From NCBI GenBank assembly GCA_944358705.1, contig CALVRR010000021.1, positions 1 to 32,753 of the forward strand: a stretch of DNA of 32,753 bases, written 5' to 3'. The translations under genes were made by a program, and so were the position numbers. The notes under the pieces are model-generated. The model saw only the letters and a list, made by a program, of their open reading frames with translations, was not told the origin of the DNA and made no database searches. Shown here piece after piece: positions 23,619 through 31,428 of this stretch. Origin of the DNA: an uncultured Bacilli bacterium. Lineage in GTDB: Bacteria; Bacillota_I; Bacilli_A; RF39; UBA660. Numbering within the stretch: position 1 is the stretch's first letter; the number at the start of each line of letters is the position of its first letter.

Positions 23619-25751
23619 ATGGCGAAAGATGTTATGATTGTGAAAAGAAATGGGAATTTGGAAAAATTTGATCCAGAGAGAGTTAAAAAAGCTGTTACTT
23701 CTAGTGCCGAAAGAGTAATGGTTGATTTGACAGAAGAAGCTTTGGATAAAATTGTTTTTAAAGTTTTGGAATTATTAGGGACACAGACTAGTAATCCAAC
23801 GGTGGAACAAGTTCATAGTTGTTGTGAAGCAGCTTTAGAAACTATTAATCCTTTGGTTGCGAAGAGTTACCGAGAATATCGTGATTATAAGAAAGATATT
23901 GTTCATATTTTAGATAAAGTGTATAAAAAAGCACAGGTTATTACTTATATTGGTGATAAAGAATGTTCTAATATGGATAGTGCATTGGTAACTACGCAAA
24001 GATGTTTAATTTATAATAGTTTAAATAAGGAACTATATAAGAAATTCTTTTTGACTGCAAATGAAATTGAAGCATGTAAAGATGGGTATATTTATATTCA
24101 TGATATGGCTTTTCGAAGAGATACGATGAATTGTTGTTTGTTTGATATGGCCAACGTATTAAAAGATGGGTTTGAAATGAGTAATATTTGGTATACAGAA
24201 CCTAAGACCTTGCAAACGGCTTTTAATGTTATGGGAGATGTTATTATTAATACGACAGCTATGCAGTATGGTGGTTTTACGGTTCCAGAAGTGGATACAG
24301 TGTTAAAAAAATATGCGAAGAAAAGTTATGATATGTATTATAAAGAATATTTAGAGATTAAAGGAAAAGAATATAAGGAAGAAGCAGAACGTTATGCTTG
24401 GAAGAAGACTGTGCGGGAATGTGAACAAGGGTATCAAGGGATTGAGTATAAACTAAATACTGTTAGTTCTAGTCGAGGAGATTATCCGTTTGTTACTTTT
24501 AGTTTTGGAGTGGATACGGATAAGTTTGCAGTGATGATTTCTAAGACTATGTTAGATGTTCATCGTGAAGGTCAGGGAAAAAAAGGTTTTAAGCGACCAA
24601 CGTTATTTCCAAAACTTGTATTTTTATATGATAAGAAAGTACATGGAGAAGGTGGAGTTCTTCGTGACAGTTTTCTTACAGCAATTAAGTGTAGTGAAAA
24701 GACAATGTATCCAGATTATTTATCTTTAAGTGGAGAAGGATATGTTCCAGAGATGTATAAGAAATATGGACGTATTGTTAGTCCTATGGGATGTCGTGCT
24801 TTTTTATCTCCTTGGTATGAAAAGGGAGGAATGGAACCAGCGGATAAAAAGGATAAACCAGTATTTGTTGGTAGATTTAATATCGGGGCAATTTCTTTAC
24901 ATTTACCAATGATTTTAGCAAAAGCTCGTGAAGAACAAAAAGATTTTTATGAGGTTCTTGATTATTATTTAGAAATGATTCGTAAAATTCATATTCGTAC
25001 TTATCGTTATCTTGCGAAACGTAAGGCTTCTACTAATCCACTTGCTTATTGTCAAGGTGGTTTTTATGGAGGTAATTTAAAACCAGAGGAGTCTATCGAA
25101 CCAGTTTTAAAATCATCTACTGCGTCATTTGGTATTACTGCATTAAATGAGTTGCAAGTTTTATATAATGGAAAAAGTATTGTAGAGGATGGACAGTTTG
25201 CTCTTGATGTTATGAAATATATTAATAAGAAGACAACAGAGTTTAAGAAGGAAGATCATATTTTATATGCTATTTATGGAACACCAGCTGAAAATTTATG
25301 TGGATTACAGATTAAACAATTCCGTAAAAAGTATGGTGTAATTCCTGGTGTTAGTTCTCGTGAATATGTTTCTAATAGTTTTCATTGTGGTGTCTGGGAA
25401 GATATTACTGGAATAGAAAAACAAGATTTGGAAGATAGGTTTTGGGATTTGTTCCGTGGGGGAAGAATTCAATATGTCCGTTATAATTTAAGTTATAATA
25501 CGAAGGCTATGATTACTTATGTAGAAAGAGCTATGGAAAAAGGTTTTTATGAAGGAGTTAATCTTTCTTTATCTTATTGTAATCATTGTGGTCATGAGGA
25601 ATTAGATATGGATGTATGTCCTAAGTGTGGAAGTACAGATCTTACTAAGATAGAGCGTATGAACGGATATTTATCTTATTCTAGAGTTCATGGTGATACG
25701 ATGCTTAATAATGCCAAGATGGTAGAAATTTCTGAAAGGAAGTCTATGTAA
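23619..25751 (+). CDS. nrdD: Anaerobic (class III) ribonucleoside-triphosphate reductase, complete form
   Basis: 710 aa. Reduces ribonucleotides to deoxyribonucleotides with a glycyl radical. The N-terminal ATP cone (VKRNGNLEKFDPERVKKAV) controls activity. The barrel carries DTMNCC, MGCRAFLSP (Cys392) and YGTPAENLCG. The C-terminus has four zinc cysteines (654, 657, 667, 670) and the radical motif RMNGYL with Gly683, followed by LNNAKMVEISERKSM. Unlike the second nrdD in this window, the radical domain is fused as usual. It overlaps nrdG by one base and is preceded by the palindromic operator. Confidence 0.95.
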   Translation: MAKDVMIVKRNGNLEKFDPERVKKAVTSSAERVMVDLTEEALDKIVFKVLELLGTQTSNPTVEQVHSCCEAALETINPLVAKSYREYRDYKKDIVHILDKVYKKAQVITYIGDKECSNMDSALVTTQRCLIYNSLNKELYKKFFLTANEIEACKDGYIYIHDMAFRRDTMNCCLFDMANVLKDGFEMSNIWYTEPKTLQTAFNVMGDVIINTTAMQYGGFTVPEVDTVLKKYAKKSYDMYYKEYLEIKGKEYKEEAERYAWKKTVRECEQGYQGIEYKLNTVSSSRGDYPFVTFSFGVDTDKFAVMISKTMLDVHREGQGKKGFKRPTLFPKLVFLYDKKVHGEGGVLRDSFLTAIKCSEKTMYPDYLSLSGEGYVPEMYKKYGRIVSPMGCRAFLSPWYEKGGMEPADKKDKPVFVGRFNIGAISLHLPMILAKAREEQKDFYEVLDYYLEMIRKIHIRTYRYLAKRKASTNPLAYCQGGFYGGNLKPEESIEPVLKSSTASFGITALNELQVLYNGKSIVEDGQFALDVMKYINKKTTEFKKEDHILYAIYGTPAENLCGLQIKQFRKKYGVIPGVSSREYVSNSFHCGVWEDITGIEKQDLEDRFWDLFRGGRIQYVRYNLSYNTKAMITYVERAMEKGFYEGVNLSLSYCNHCGHEELDMDVCPKCGSTDLTKIERMNGYLSYSRVHGDTMLNNAKMVEISERKSM

Positions 25752-26290
25752 TGAGATATCATAATATTACGAAAGCAGATATGCTTAATGGGGAAGGACT
25801 CCGTGTTGTGTTATGGGTGTCTGGTTGTTCTCATCACTGTCCTGGTTGTCAGAATGCCGTTACCTGGGATCCTGAGGATGGTTTAGAATTTGATGATGCG
25901 GCAAAAGAAGAAATTTTTGCTGAATTAAAACAGGATTGGTGTAGTGGAATTACTTTCTCTGGTGGTGATCCGTTGTTCTTGGGAAATCGTAGGGAGATTG
26001 CTGAACTAGTTAGTGAGATTCGAGAAAAGTTTCCTGATAAAACAATATGGTTATATACTGGGTATCGGTATGATGAATTGTTAAAAGAAAGAGATAATGA
26101 TAAAGATTTAGATACGATACTTCATCATATTGATGTATTGCTTGATGGTAAGTTTGTTTTAAAACTTGCGAGTGAGAAAATTCATTATGTAGGAAGTAGT
26201 AATCAAGAAATTATTGATGTTCCTATGAGTTTAAAAGAACATAGAAAAATATTATATATTGATAATAGTTCTATATTGGAAGGGGATTAG
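25751..26290 (+). CDS. nrdG: Anaerobic ribonucleotide reductase activating enzyme
   Basis: 179-aa radical-SAM activase that makes the glycyl radical on NrdD. The cluster motif is C-x3-C-x2-C (CSHHCPGC), followed by GITFSGGDPL (SAM-binding glycine stretch) and IWLYTGYRYDEL. The C-terminal segment YVGSSNQEIIDVPMSL matches the family. The ATG overlaps the nrdD1 stop (TAATG), so it is most likely dedicated to NrdD1. It differs clearly from the second NrdG at 30047. Confidence 0.94.
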   Translation: MRYHNITKADMLNGEGLRVVLWVSGCSHHCPGCQNAVTWDPEDGLEFDDAAKEEIFAELKQDWCSGITFSGGDPLFLGNRREIAELVSEIREKFPDKTIWLYTGYRYDELLKERDNDKDLDTILHHIDVLLDGKFVLKLASEKIHYVGSSNQEIIDVPMSLKEHRKILYIDNSSILEGD

Positions 26291-26292
26291 GT

Positions 26293-26721
26293 ATGGAAGA
26301 AATTTTGAAAGCAGGTTATACTTTAACTTTGAGTGGAGAATATGGGAATATTTCTGGGGGATATTTAAAGAAAACTTCTCAAGGAATACACCCTATATGG
26401 CGTTTCCCGGAGGAAGAAGTTAAGATTGTAGAATCCTTTTCTAATGTTTTCTCTATTCTTTGTGATAGTAAGATTTTGCAATTATATTATACCGATGGAA
26501 GCGTTGTTGCGATGATTGGAGAAAAACATTTTGAACTTCCTTATGCTGAACGAGAGTATTTAGCAGTAGAAGGAATTTCTTATGGGAGTTCTGCAATTTT
26601 AGCACTTGAAAATTTAAATAGTCAATTAAAAAAAGAAAATAAAGAAGCTAAACAGTATGTTAAAGCATATAAGTTTTATGGTAGTGATAAATATCAATTA
26701 GAAAGTGTAGGAGGAAAATAA
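26293..26721 (+). CDS. Unrecognised protein in the nrdDG-dut operon
   Basis: 142 aa with no membrane segment or signal. I recognise no domain. The N-terminal half looks beta-rich with aromatic and Gly residues (GYTLTLSGEYGNISGGY, then GIHPIWRFPEEEV). The C-terminal half has a short Lys/Glu/Asn-rich helix (ALENLNSQLKKENKEAKQY). It starts two bases after nrdG1 and shares one base with dut (TAATG), so it is made together with enzymes of dNTP supply and a role there is an inference from position only. Confidence 0.75.
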   Translation: MEEILKAGYTLTLSGEYGNISGGYLKKTSQGIHPIWRFPEEEVKIVESFSNVFSILCDSKILQLYYTDGSVVAMIGEKHFELPYAEREYLAVEGISYGSSAILALENLNSQLKKENKEAKQYVKAYKFYGSDKYQLESVGGK

Positions 26722-27173
26722 TGAAAATTAGAGGTTTTGAAGTAGTAAAAGGTTATGAAGATAAGGATATACATATCCCAGTGAGAAAGACACGTCATTC
26801 TGCTGGATATGATGTAGAAGCAGCAGAGGATATTGTTATTCCAAAATATTACCCTGGTATTAAACCAACGTTAATACCTACAGGATTAAAGGCTTATTGT
26901 GGAGAAGATGAGTGTTATTTATTATTGAATCGTAGTAGTGGTCCTAAAAAAGGTTTTTTAATGGCTAATAGTGTAGGATTAATTGATTCTGATTATTATG
27001 GTAATCCTGATAATGATGGTCATTTTTACTTTGCTTATTTTAATTGTAGTGACCATGATATTGAAGTTAAAAAAGGAGATGTTATTGGACAAGTGGTATT
27101 CCAAAGATTCTTAGTTACGGATGATGATAATGCTACTGGAGAACGTCTTGGAGGATTTGGATCTACTGATTAA
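26721..27173 (+). CDS. dut: dUTP diphosphatase
   Basis: 150-aa trimeric-type dUTPase, which hydrolyses dUTP to dUMP, keeps uracil out of DNA and feeds dTMP synthesis. All five motifs are present: SAGYDVEAAED, LIPTGLKAY, NRSSGPKKGFLMANSVGLID (with the extended form common in phage and some Firmicutes), KGDVIGQVVFQRF, and a C-terminal RLGGFGSTD arm. It closes the nrdD1-nrdG1-orf142-dut unit, coherent with dNTP pool control. The arrangement resembles nucleotide-metabolism cassettes of phages, but nothing else here looks phage-derived. Confidence 0.93.
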   Translation: MKIRGFEVVKGYEDKDIHIPVRKTRHSAGYDVEAAEDIVIPKYYPGIKPTLIPTGLKAYCGEDECYLLLNRSSGPKKGFLMANSVGLIDSDYYGNPDNDGHFYFAYFNCSDHDIEVKKGDVIGQVVFQRFLVTDDDNATGERLGGFGSTD

Positions 27174-27230
27174 AAAATAGAGAAAAATTAAAATTTTAAA
27201 AAAAATATTTTTTTATATTTTTCTATTTTT
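27173..27230. repeat. A/T-only inverted repeat after dut, possible terminator
   Basis: AAAAATAGAGAAAAAT (27173-27188) is nearly the inverse of ATTTTTCTATTTTT (27217-27230). A smaller A8-T-T7-type repeat lies between them (27198-27214). The stem would lack G-C pairs except one, so it is a weak terminator at best. Confidence 0.4.
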
Positions 27231-27443
27231 AGATTTTTAAATTTTGCGATTTGTTGAAAAATAAAGAAATTTTCAAAAAAACAAAATGCATTTTTTAAAA
27301 AAAATAAAAAATCATTTTTCTAAAAATTAAAAAAATGTCTATATTTGTAAATTGTCGTAAATCGAACAAAAAAAGTTTTTTTAGGAAATCTATATATATC
27401 AATAGTTTGAAAAAAATGGGCTTCTTTTTTTGATTTTTCTATA
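27231..27443. other. Very A/T-rich gene-free segment before nrdD2
   Basis: The gap between dut and nrdD2 (27174-27505) contains no ORF I believe in. By hand count only about 44 of the 300 bases at 27181-27480 are G or C (about 15%). It is made of A and T tracts, with CTATAT cores near 27339, 27390 and 27439, the middle one (CTATATATA) close to the core of the NrdR box. A regulatory leader or curved upstream DNA is likely. Confidence 0.5.
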
Positions 27444-27472
27444 TTGATTTTTATATTTTTGTTTCTTAAAAT
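27444..27472 (+). promoter_or_regulatory. Promoter of nrdD2
   Basis: TTGATT (27444-27449), 17-bp spacer, TAAAAT (27467-27472). It gives a short leader before the GGGAGGT site at 27493-27499. Confidence 0.55.
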
Positions 27473-27505
27473 GGATTTAGACAGAAAGTTGTGGGAGGTA
27501 AAAGT

Positions 27506-29836
27506 ATGGCAGATACAAATGAGTTAAATGAGATGTTGGAAGATGTCACAGTAATTAAGAGAAATGGTAAAAAAGTGGCTTTTGATGGATCAAAAATCGC
27601 TTTAGCAATAAAAAAAGGGTTTGATAGTGTTGAGATTGATGATGATGAATCTGAAAAGGAGAGAAAATATAACTCTCAAGATATTCAAAAAGTTTATCAA
27701 GCCGTTTTAAAGAAGATAGAAAAAGAGGCTAAGAATAAAAACAATCGTTTTAAAATAGAAGAGATTCAAGATTATATTGAAGGAGAACTTTCTGGTAAAG
27801 GATATGATGATGTTTATAAATCTTTTTCTGAATATCGAGAAAGAAGAAATCAATCTAGAGAAAGTTTCTTCGGAGATAATAAAACTCATAAGTTTTTAAA
27901 ATCTTTAGAAAACCTTGGGTTAAAGTCTGCAAATGAAGAGGATGCTAAAAGAGAAAATGCTAATATTGATGGAAATAGTCCTATGGGAACTATGTTACAG
28001 TATGGAGCTACGGTTTCTAAAGAATTTGCTAAGGCTTATTTAATGAAAAAAGAATATGCAGAACTTCATGATAATGGTACTATTCATATTCATGATATGG
28101 ATTTCCTAGCTATGGGTACAACTACTTGTTGTCAAATAGATTTATCAAAGCTTTTTAAAAATGGTTTTGATACTGGTCATGGTTATGTTCGTCCACCACA
28201 AGATATTTCTACTTATGCATCTCTTGCTTGTATTGTTATCCAAGCAAATCAAAATGATCAACATGGTGGTCAAGCAATTCCAGCTTTGGATTATTATTTG
28301 GCACCAGGGGTTCTTAAGACATTTAAAAAACAATTTAAACAAACCATTTATGATTTCTTGGATTTAGAAGGATTTATTCCAGTTATTAATATTGATCGAA
28401 TTATTCGTGAAATTGATAAATTAGAGTCTATTGAAGTAAAAGTAGAAGAATTTAGTGATTACGGAAAAGGTTCTAGTCGAATTCATGAGATTTTTGAAAA
28501 AAGTTATGAAAAAGCTTTACAAAAAACAGATCGTGCTACACAACAAGCGATGGAGGCTTTTATTCATAATTTAAATACGATGCATTCTAGAGCTGGTGCT
28601 CAAGTTCCATTTTCATCTGTTAACTTTGGAACGGATACTTCACCTGAAGGTAGAATGGTAATCAAGAATTTCTTACTTTCTGCTGATTGTGGTCTTGGAA
28701 AAGGAGAAACACCAATCTTTCCAGTATCTATATTTAAAGTAAAAGAAGGAGTTAATTATAATAAAGAAGATCCAAATTATGATTTATTCCGATTAGCATG
28801 TAAAGTGTCTGCAAAAAGACTTTTCCCTAACTTTGCGTTTATTGATGCTCCATTTAACTTACAGTTTTATAAACCAGGAGATATCAATACAGAAATTGCT
28901 TATATGGGATGTCGTACTAGGGTAATTAGTGATATTACTTCTCCTGATAATCAAGTGGTTACAGGACGAGGAAATCTATCTTGGACAACGATTAATTTAC
29001 CTCGTTTGGGTATTAAACATGGAATTTGTTTAAAAGAACGTGAAAAAGCAGATATGAAAGCTTTTTATCAAGAACTTGAAGAGTTGATGGATACTGTAAA
29101 AGATCAATTATTAGAGAGATTTGAAGTTCAATGTAGTAAGCATAATTATAATTTCCCATTCTTACTAGGACAAGGTGTTTGGACAAATGGGGAAAAGCTT
29201 AAACCAACCGATCGTTTACGTAAGGTTTGGAAACATGGTTCATTATCTATTGGTTTTATTGGTCTTGCTGAATGTTTAAAAGCACTTACTGGTAAACATC
29301 ATGGTGAAAGTGAAGATAGTCAAAAGTTAGGTTTGGAGATTGTTAAATTTATGCGTAAAAAATGTGATGAGTACGCTGAGAAATATAATTTGAATTTTGC
29401 TTGTTTAGCAACTCCAGCTGAAGGATTGTCTGGTAGATTTACTAGAATTGATAAAGCAATTTATGGAAAAATAAAAGGAGTTACTGATAGAGAATACTAT
29501 ACGAACTCTTTCCATATTCCAGTTTATTATCATATTAGTATTACTGGTAAAATTGAGCATGAAGCTCCATATCATGAACTTACTAATGGTGGACATATTT
29601 CTTATGTAGAATTAGATGGAGATACTGCTTCTAATGTTGATGCTTTTGAACGTGTAATTCGTGTTATGAAGGAGTCTGGTCTTGGATATGGTGCAGTTAA
29701 CCATCCTGTAGATCGTGATCCAGTTTGTGGATATGTTGGAGTAATTAATGATGTATGTCCTAAATGTGGACGTCATGAATTCGAAGGGGTTCCAGTAGAA
29801 AAGATTTCATCTATTGATAACAATTGTTGTGAATAG
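27506..29836 (+). CDS. nrdD: Anaerobic ribonucleotide reductase large subunit lacking the glycyl-radical motif
   Basis: 776 aa from ATG 27506 (GGGAGGT at 27493-27499; an in-frame GTG at 27491 overlaps that site). An ATP cone (VIKRNGKKVAFDGSKIALAI) is followed by the class III barrel: NGTIHIHDMDF, TTCCQIDL, GCRTRVIS (Cys469), LATPAEGLSGRF and YVELDGDT. The C-terminus has Cys741, Cys751 and Cys754 (VCGY...VCPKCG) and ends SSIDNNCCE. No R-x-x-G-Y-L radical motif is present, although it is essential in the family. The motif is encoded separately, 41 bases downstream in another frame. It is only distantly like the first NrdD and appears to be a different subtype. Confidence 0.93.
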   Translation: MADTNELNEMLEDVTVIKRNGKKVAFDGSKIALAIKKGFDSVEIDDDESEKERKYNSQDIQKVYQAVLKKIEKEAKNKNNRFKIEEIQDYIEGELSGKGYDDVYKSFSEYRERRNQSRESFFGDNKTHKFLKSLENLGLKSANEEDAKRENANIDGNSPMGTMLQYGATVSKEFAKAYLMKKEYAELHDNGTIHIHDMDFLAMGTTTCCQIDLSKLFKNGFDTGHGYVRPPQDISTYASLACIVIQANQNDQHGGQAIPALDYYLAPGVLKTFKKQFKQTIYDFLDLEGFIPVINIDRIIREIDKLESIEVKVEEFSDYGKGSSRIHEIFEKSYEKALQKTDRATQQAMEAFIHNLNTMHSRAGAQVPFSSVNFGTDTSPEGRMVIKNFLLSADCGLGKGETPIFPVSIFKVKEGVNYNKEDPNYDLFRLACKVSAKRLFPNFAFIDAPFNLQFYKPGDINTEIAYMGCRTRVISDITSPDNQVVTGRGNLSWTTINLPRLGIKHGICLKEREKADMKAFYQELEELMDTVKDQLLERFEVQCSKHNYNFPFLLGQGVWTNGEKLKPTDRLRKVWKHGSLSIGFIGLAECLKALTGKHHGESEDSQKLGLEIVKFMRKKCDEYAEKYNLNFACLATPAEGLSGRFTRIDKAIYGKIKGVTDREYYTNSFHIPVYYHISITGKIEHEAPYHELTNGGHISYVELDGDTASNVDAFERVIRVMKESGLGYGAVNHPVDRDPVCGYVGVINDVCPKCGRHEFEGVPVEKISSIDNNCCE

Positions 29837-29877
29837 TTTATTATATATATAAAGAGAGAAAAGAGGAGTGATTATTT

Positions 29878-30045
29878 ATGGAAAAAATTATTGGAGAAGG
29901 ACAAAAATTTGAAAGAATTCGTCGTGTTACTGGATATTTAGCAGGAGATGTTGATCGTTTTAATAATGGTAAAAGAGCAGAAGAAAGAGATCGTGTAAAA
30001 CACAGTGGAATTAAAGAAATTTTGAGTCAAAAAGAAGGTAAGTAA
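29878..30045 (+). CDS. Free-standing glycyl-radical domain of NrdD (55 aa)
   Basis: A 55-aa protein that matches the extreme C-terminus of class III ribonucleotide reductases: RRVTGYLAGD with the radical glycine at residue 19, then RFNNGKRAEE and RDRVKH, comparable to the RVCGYLG, FNAGK and RRVKH blocks around Gly681 of E. coli NrdD. It has its own strong ribosome binding site (AGGAGTGAT, 29864-29872) and ATG, lies in a different frame from nrdD2, and ends one base before nrdG2. It therefore supplies in trans the domain missing from NrdD2, somewhat as GrcA/YfiD supplies one to pyruvate formate-lyase. The GEGQKF N-terminus and SGIKEILSQK tail may serve docking (inference). Confidence 0.88.
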   Translation: MEKIIGEGQKFERIRRVTGYLAGDVDRFNNGKRAEERDRVKHSGIKEILSQKEGK

Positions 30046-30046
30046 T

Positions 30047-30598
30047 ATGAAAATCAGGTTGGCTGCTTATTTGCAACCGGATTCTATTGTAGATGGTGAA
30101 GGAGTAAGAACTGTTTTATGGACACAAGGATGTCCTCATCATTGCCCTGGATGTCATAATCCAGATACTCATGATTTTGAGGGTGGGGCTTTAATTGATG
30201 TTGAAGATGTGATTTCAGAATTAAAAAAAATTAAAAATCAAGACGGAATTACTTTATCTGGAGGAGATCCTGTGTGTCAGGCAGATGCTTGCTACGAAAT
30301 TAGTAAAGCTGCTCATGAGATGGGAATGAATGTATGGTGTTATACTGGATTTACTTATGAGCAAATGTTATTAAATCCGAAAGCAAGGCGCTTATTAGAT
30401 CAAATTGATGTTTTGGTCGACGGAAAATTTATTTTAGAAGAGAAAAGTTATGATCTTTATTTTCGAGGTTCTAGGAATCAGAGAGTTATTGATGTACCAA
30501 GAAGTTTAGAAAGTGAACAAGTAGTTCTTGTTGATCAATATATGAAGGATAAAGAATATAATGAAACTTATAAAAAACCAGACTATTTGTTTATTTAG
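30047..30598 (+). CDS. nrdG: Anaerobic ribonucleotide reductase activating enzyme, second copy
   Basis: 183-aa radical-SAM activase with CPHHCPGC, GITLSGGDPV, WCYTGFTYEQM and DVLVDGKFI. It shares general layout with the first NrdG but only moderate sequence. It starts one base after the 55-aa radical-domain gene, so substrate and activase are made from neighbouring cistrons; it probably acts on that small protein docked on NrdD2. Its last codons and stop lie inside the terminator hairpin. Confidence 0.94.
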   Translation: MKIRLAAYLQPDSIVDGEGVRTVLWTQGCPHHCPGCHNPDTHDFEGGALIDVEDVISELKKIKNQDGITLSGGDPVCQADACYEISKAAHEMGMNVWCYTGFTYEQMLLNPKARRLLDQIDVLVDGKFILEEKSYDLYFRGSRNQRVIDVPRSLESEQVVLVDQYMKDKEYNETYKKPDYLFI

Positions 30599-30609
30599 TC
30601 TGGTTTTTT
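30572..30609 (+). terminator. Strong terminator of the nrdD2 operon
   Basis: Perfect 14-bp stem: AAAAAACCAGACTA (30572-30585) with TAGTCTGGTTTTTT (30596-30609) and a 10-base loop. It would also work on the - strand. Confidence 0.9.
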
Positions 30610-30650
30610 AAAGAAATTATTCTTTTCTACTTACGTTCCATGTGCTATTA

Positions 30651-30656
30651 TATAAT
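30651..30656 (+). promoter_or_regulatory. Candidate -10 for the 235-aa membrane protein
   Basis: TATAAT (30651-30656), only 12 bases before the start codon; TTACGT at 30631-30636 would be a -35 at short (14-bp) spacing. Confidence 0.35.
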
Positions 30657-30668
30657 AGAGGGAAGTAT

Positions 30669-31376
30669 ATGAAGAAGATTTTTAATCAGAAAAAGAACCA
30701 TTCTAATTTAAAATATCAAAGACTTGTATTTAAAAGTTTTATATGTCTTGGTTATTTAATCGTTATTACCATATTAGTTGTTTGTATTTATCAGTTGTAT
30801 GAAGAAAAGAAAGAAATATTACCTTGGAGTGAAGCTCAGACGGTAGATGATTATAGTTATATTACGATTTCTAAGATGAGTGAGAAATTTGCTTATTATG
30901 AGAATTCTAATAAAGAGATTCATTTTGTTATTGAAGAAGAAGATACTGGTTTATGGCATACTTATTTAGTAGCCATTGATGCTGATGATTACGATAAATA
31001 CAAACCTATTATTGATTATACTTATGAAAGAACTAAAGAGGTTCCGAAACCTATTAAAGTTTATGGATATCCTGTTGTTATTGATGATGAATTAAAACAA
31101 CTAGCAATTAAAAATATTACTAATTTTGTGCCAGTAGAAAACGAAGTAGTTATTACTAATGAAAATTTTAATACTTATTTAACGAATAGTTATTTAGATA
31201 CTACGGTTTCTCAACGAGATGAATTTAGTTTTGTATTATTTATTGTTATTGTTATTTTCATTGTTGTTATTTTGATGTTTATTCTTACTATTCTTGATCG
31301 AGATAAAGTTGTGTATAAAAAAGTAGAAGATGTTTATCATAAAAAGAAAAAGCAAATGTTTTCTGTTCGTAAATAG
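30669..31376 (+). CDS. Two-TM membrane protein of unknown function
   Basis: 235 aa from ATG 30669, with GAGGGA at 30658-30663; a GTG at 30642 lies upstream of the likely -10 and is rejected. A Lys-rich N-terminus, a transmembrane helix (about 23-45), an approximately 140-residue extracytoplasmic domain rich in Tyr, Asp and Lys, a second helix (about 186-210), and a short basic cytoplasmic tail are seen. I recognise no family. The tail reaches close to the start of femX, whose -35 lies 6 bases after this stop codon. Confidence 0.72.
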   Translation: MKKIFNQKKNHSNLKYQRLVFKSFICLGYLIVITILVVCIYQLYEEKKEILPWSEAQTVDDYSYITISKMSEKFAYYENSNKEIHFVIEEEDTGLWHTYLVAIDADDYDKYKPIIDYTYERTKEVPKPIKVYGYPVVIDDELKQLAIKNITNFVPVENEVVITNENFNTYLTNSYLDTTVSQRDEFSFVLFIVIVIFIVVILMFILTILDRDKVVYKKVEDVYHKKKKQMFSVRK

Positions 31377-31381
31377 GTTGT

Positions 31382-31410
31382 TTGATAAAAGTTTGTTTTT
31401 CATATATACT
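31382..31410 (+). promoter_or_regulatory. Promoter of the Fem-type gene
   Basis: TTGATA (31382-31387), 17-bp spacer, TATACT (31405-31410). Confidence 0.75.
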
Positions 31411-31428
31411 AATAGTGAAGGTGATAGA

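Noticed and set aside
27173..27230. Origin of replication or phage attachment site in the A/T-rich gap
   Set aside because: No DnaA boxes, dnaA or dnaN, integrase or tRNA seen nearby; A/T richness alone is not enough.
29821..29880. Programmed frameshift or readthrough joining nrdD2 to the radical domain
   Set aside because: The gap is 41 bases with a clean ribosome binding site and ATG for the small ORF, and no slippery heptamer was seen at the end of nrdD2; separate translation is simpler.
26721..30598. Prophage origin of the nrd-dut block
   Set aside because: The dUTPase and the nrdDG arrangement are phage-like in flavour, but no structural, integrase or lysis genes are present and base use matches the neighbours.
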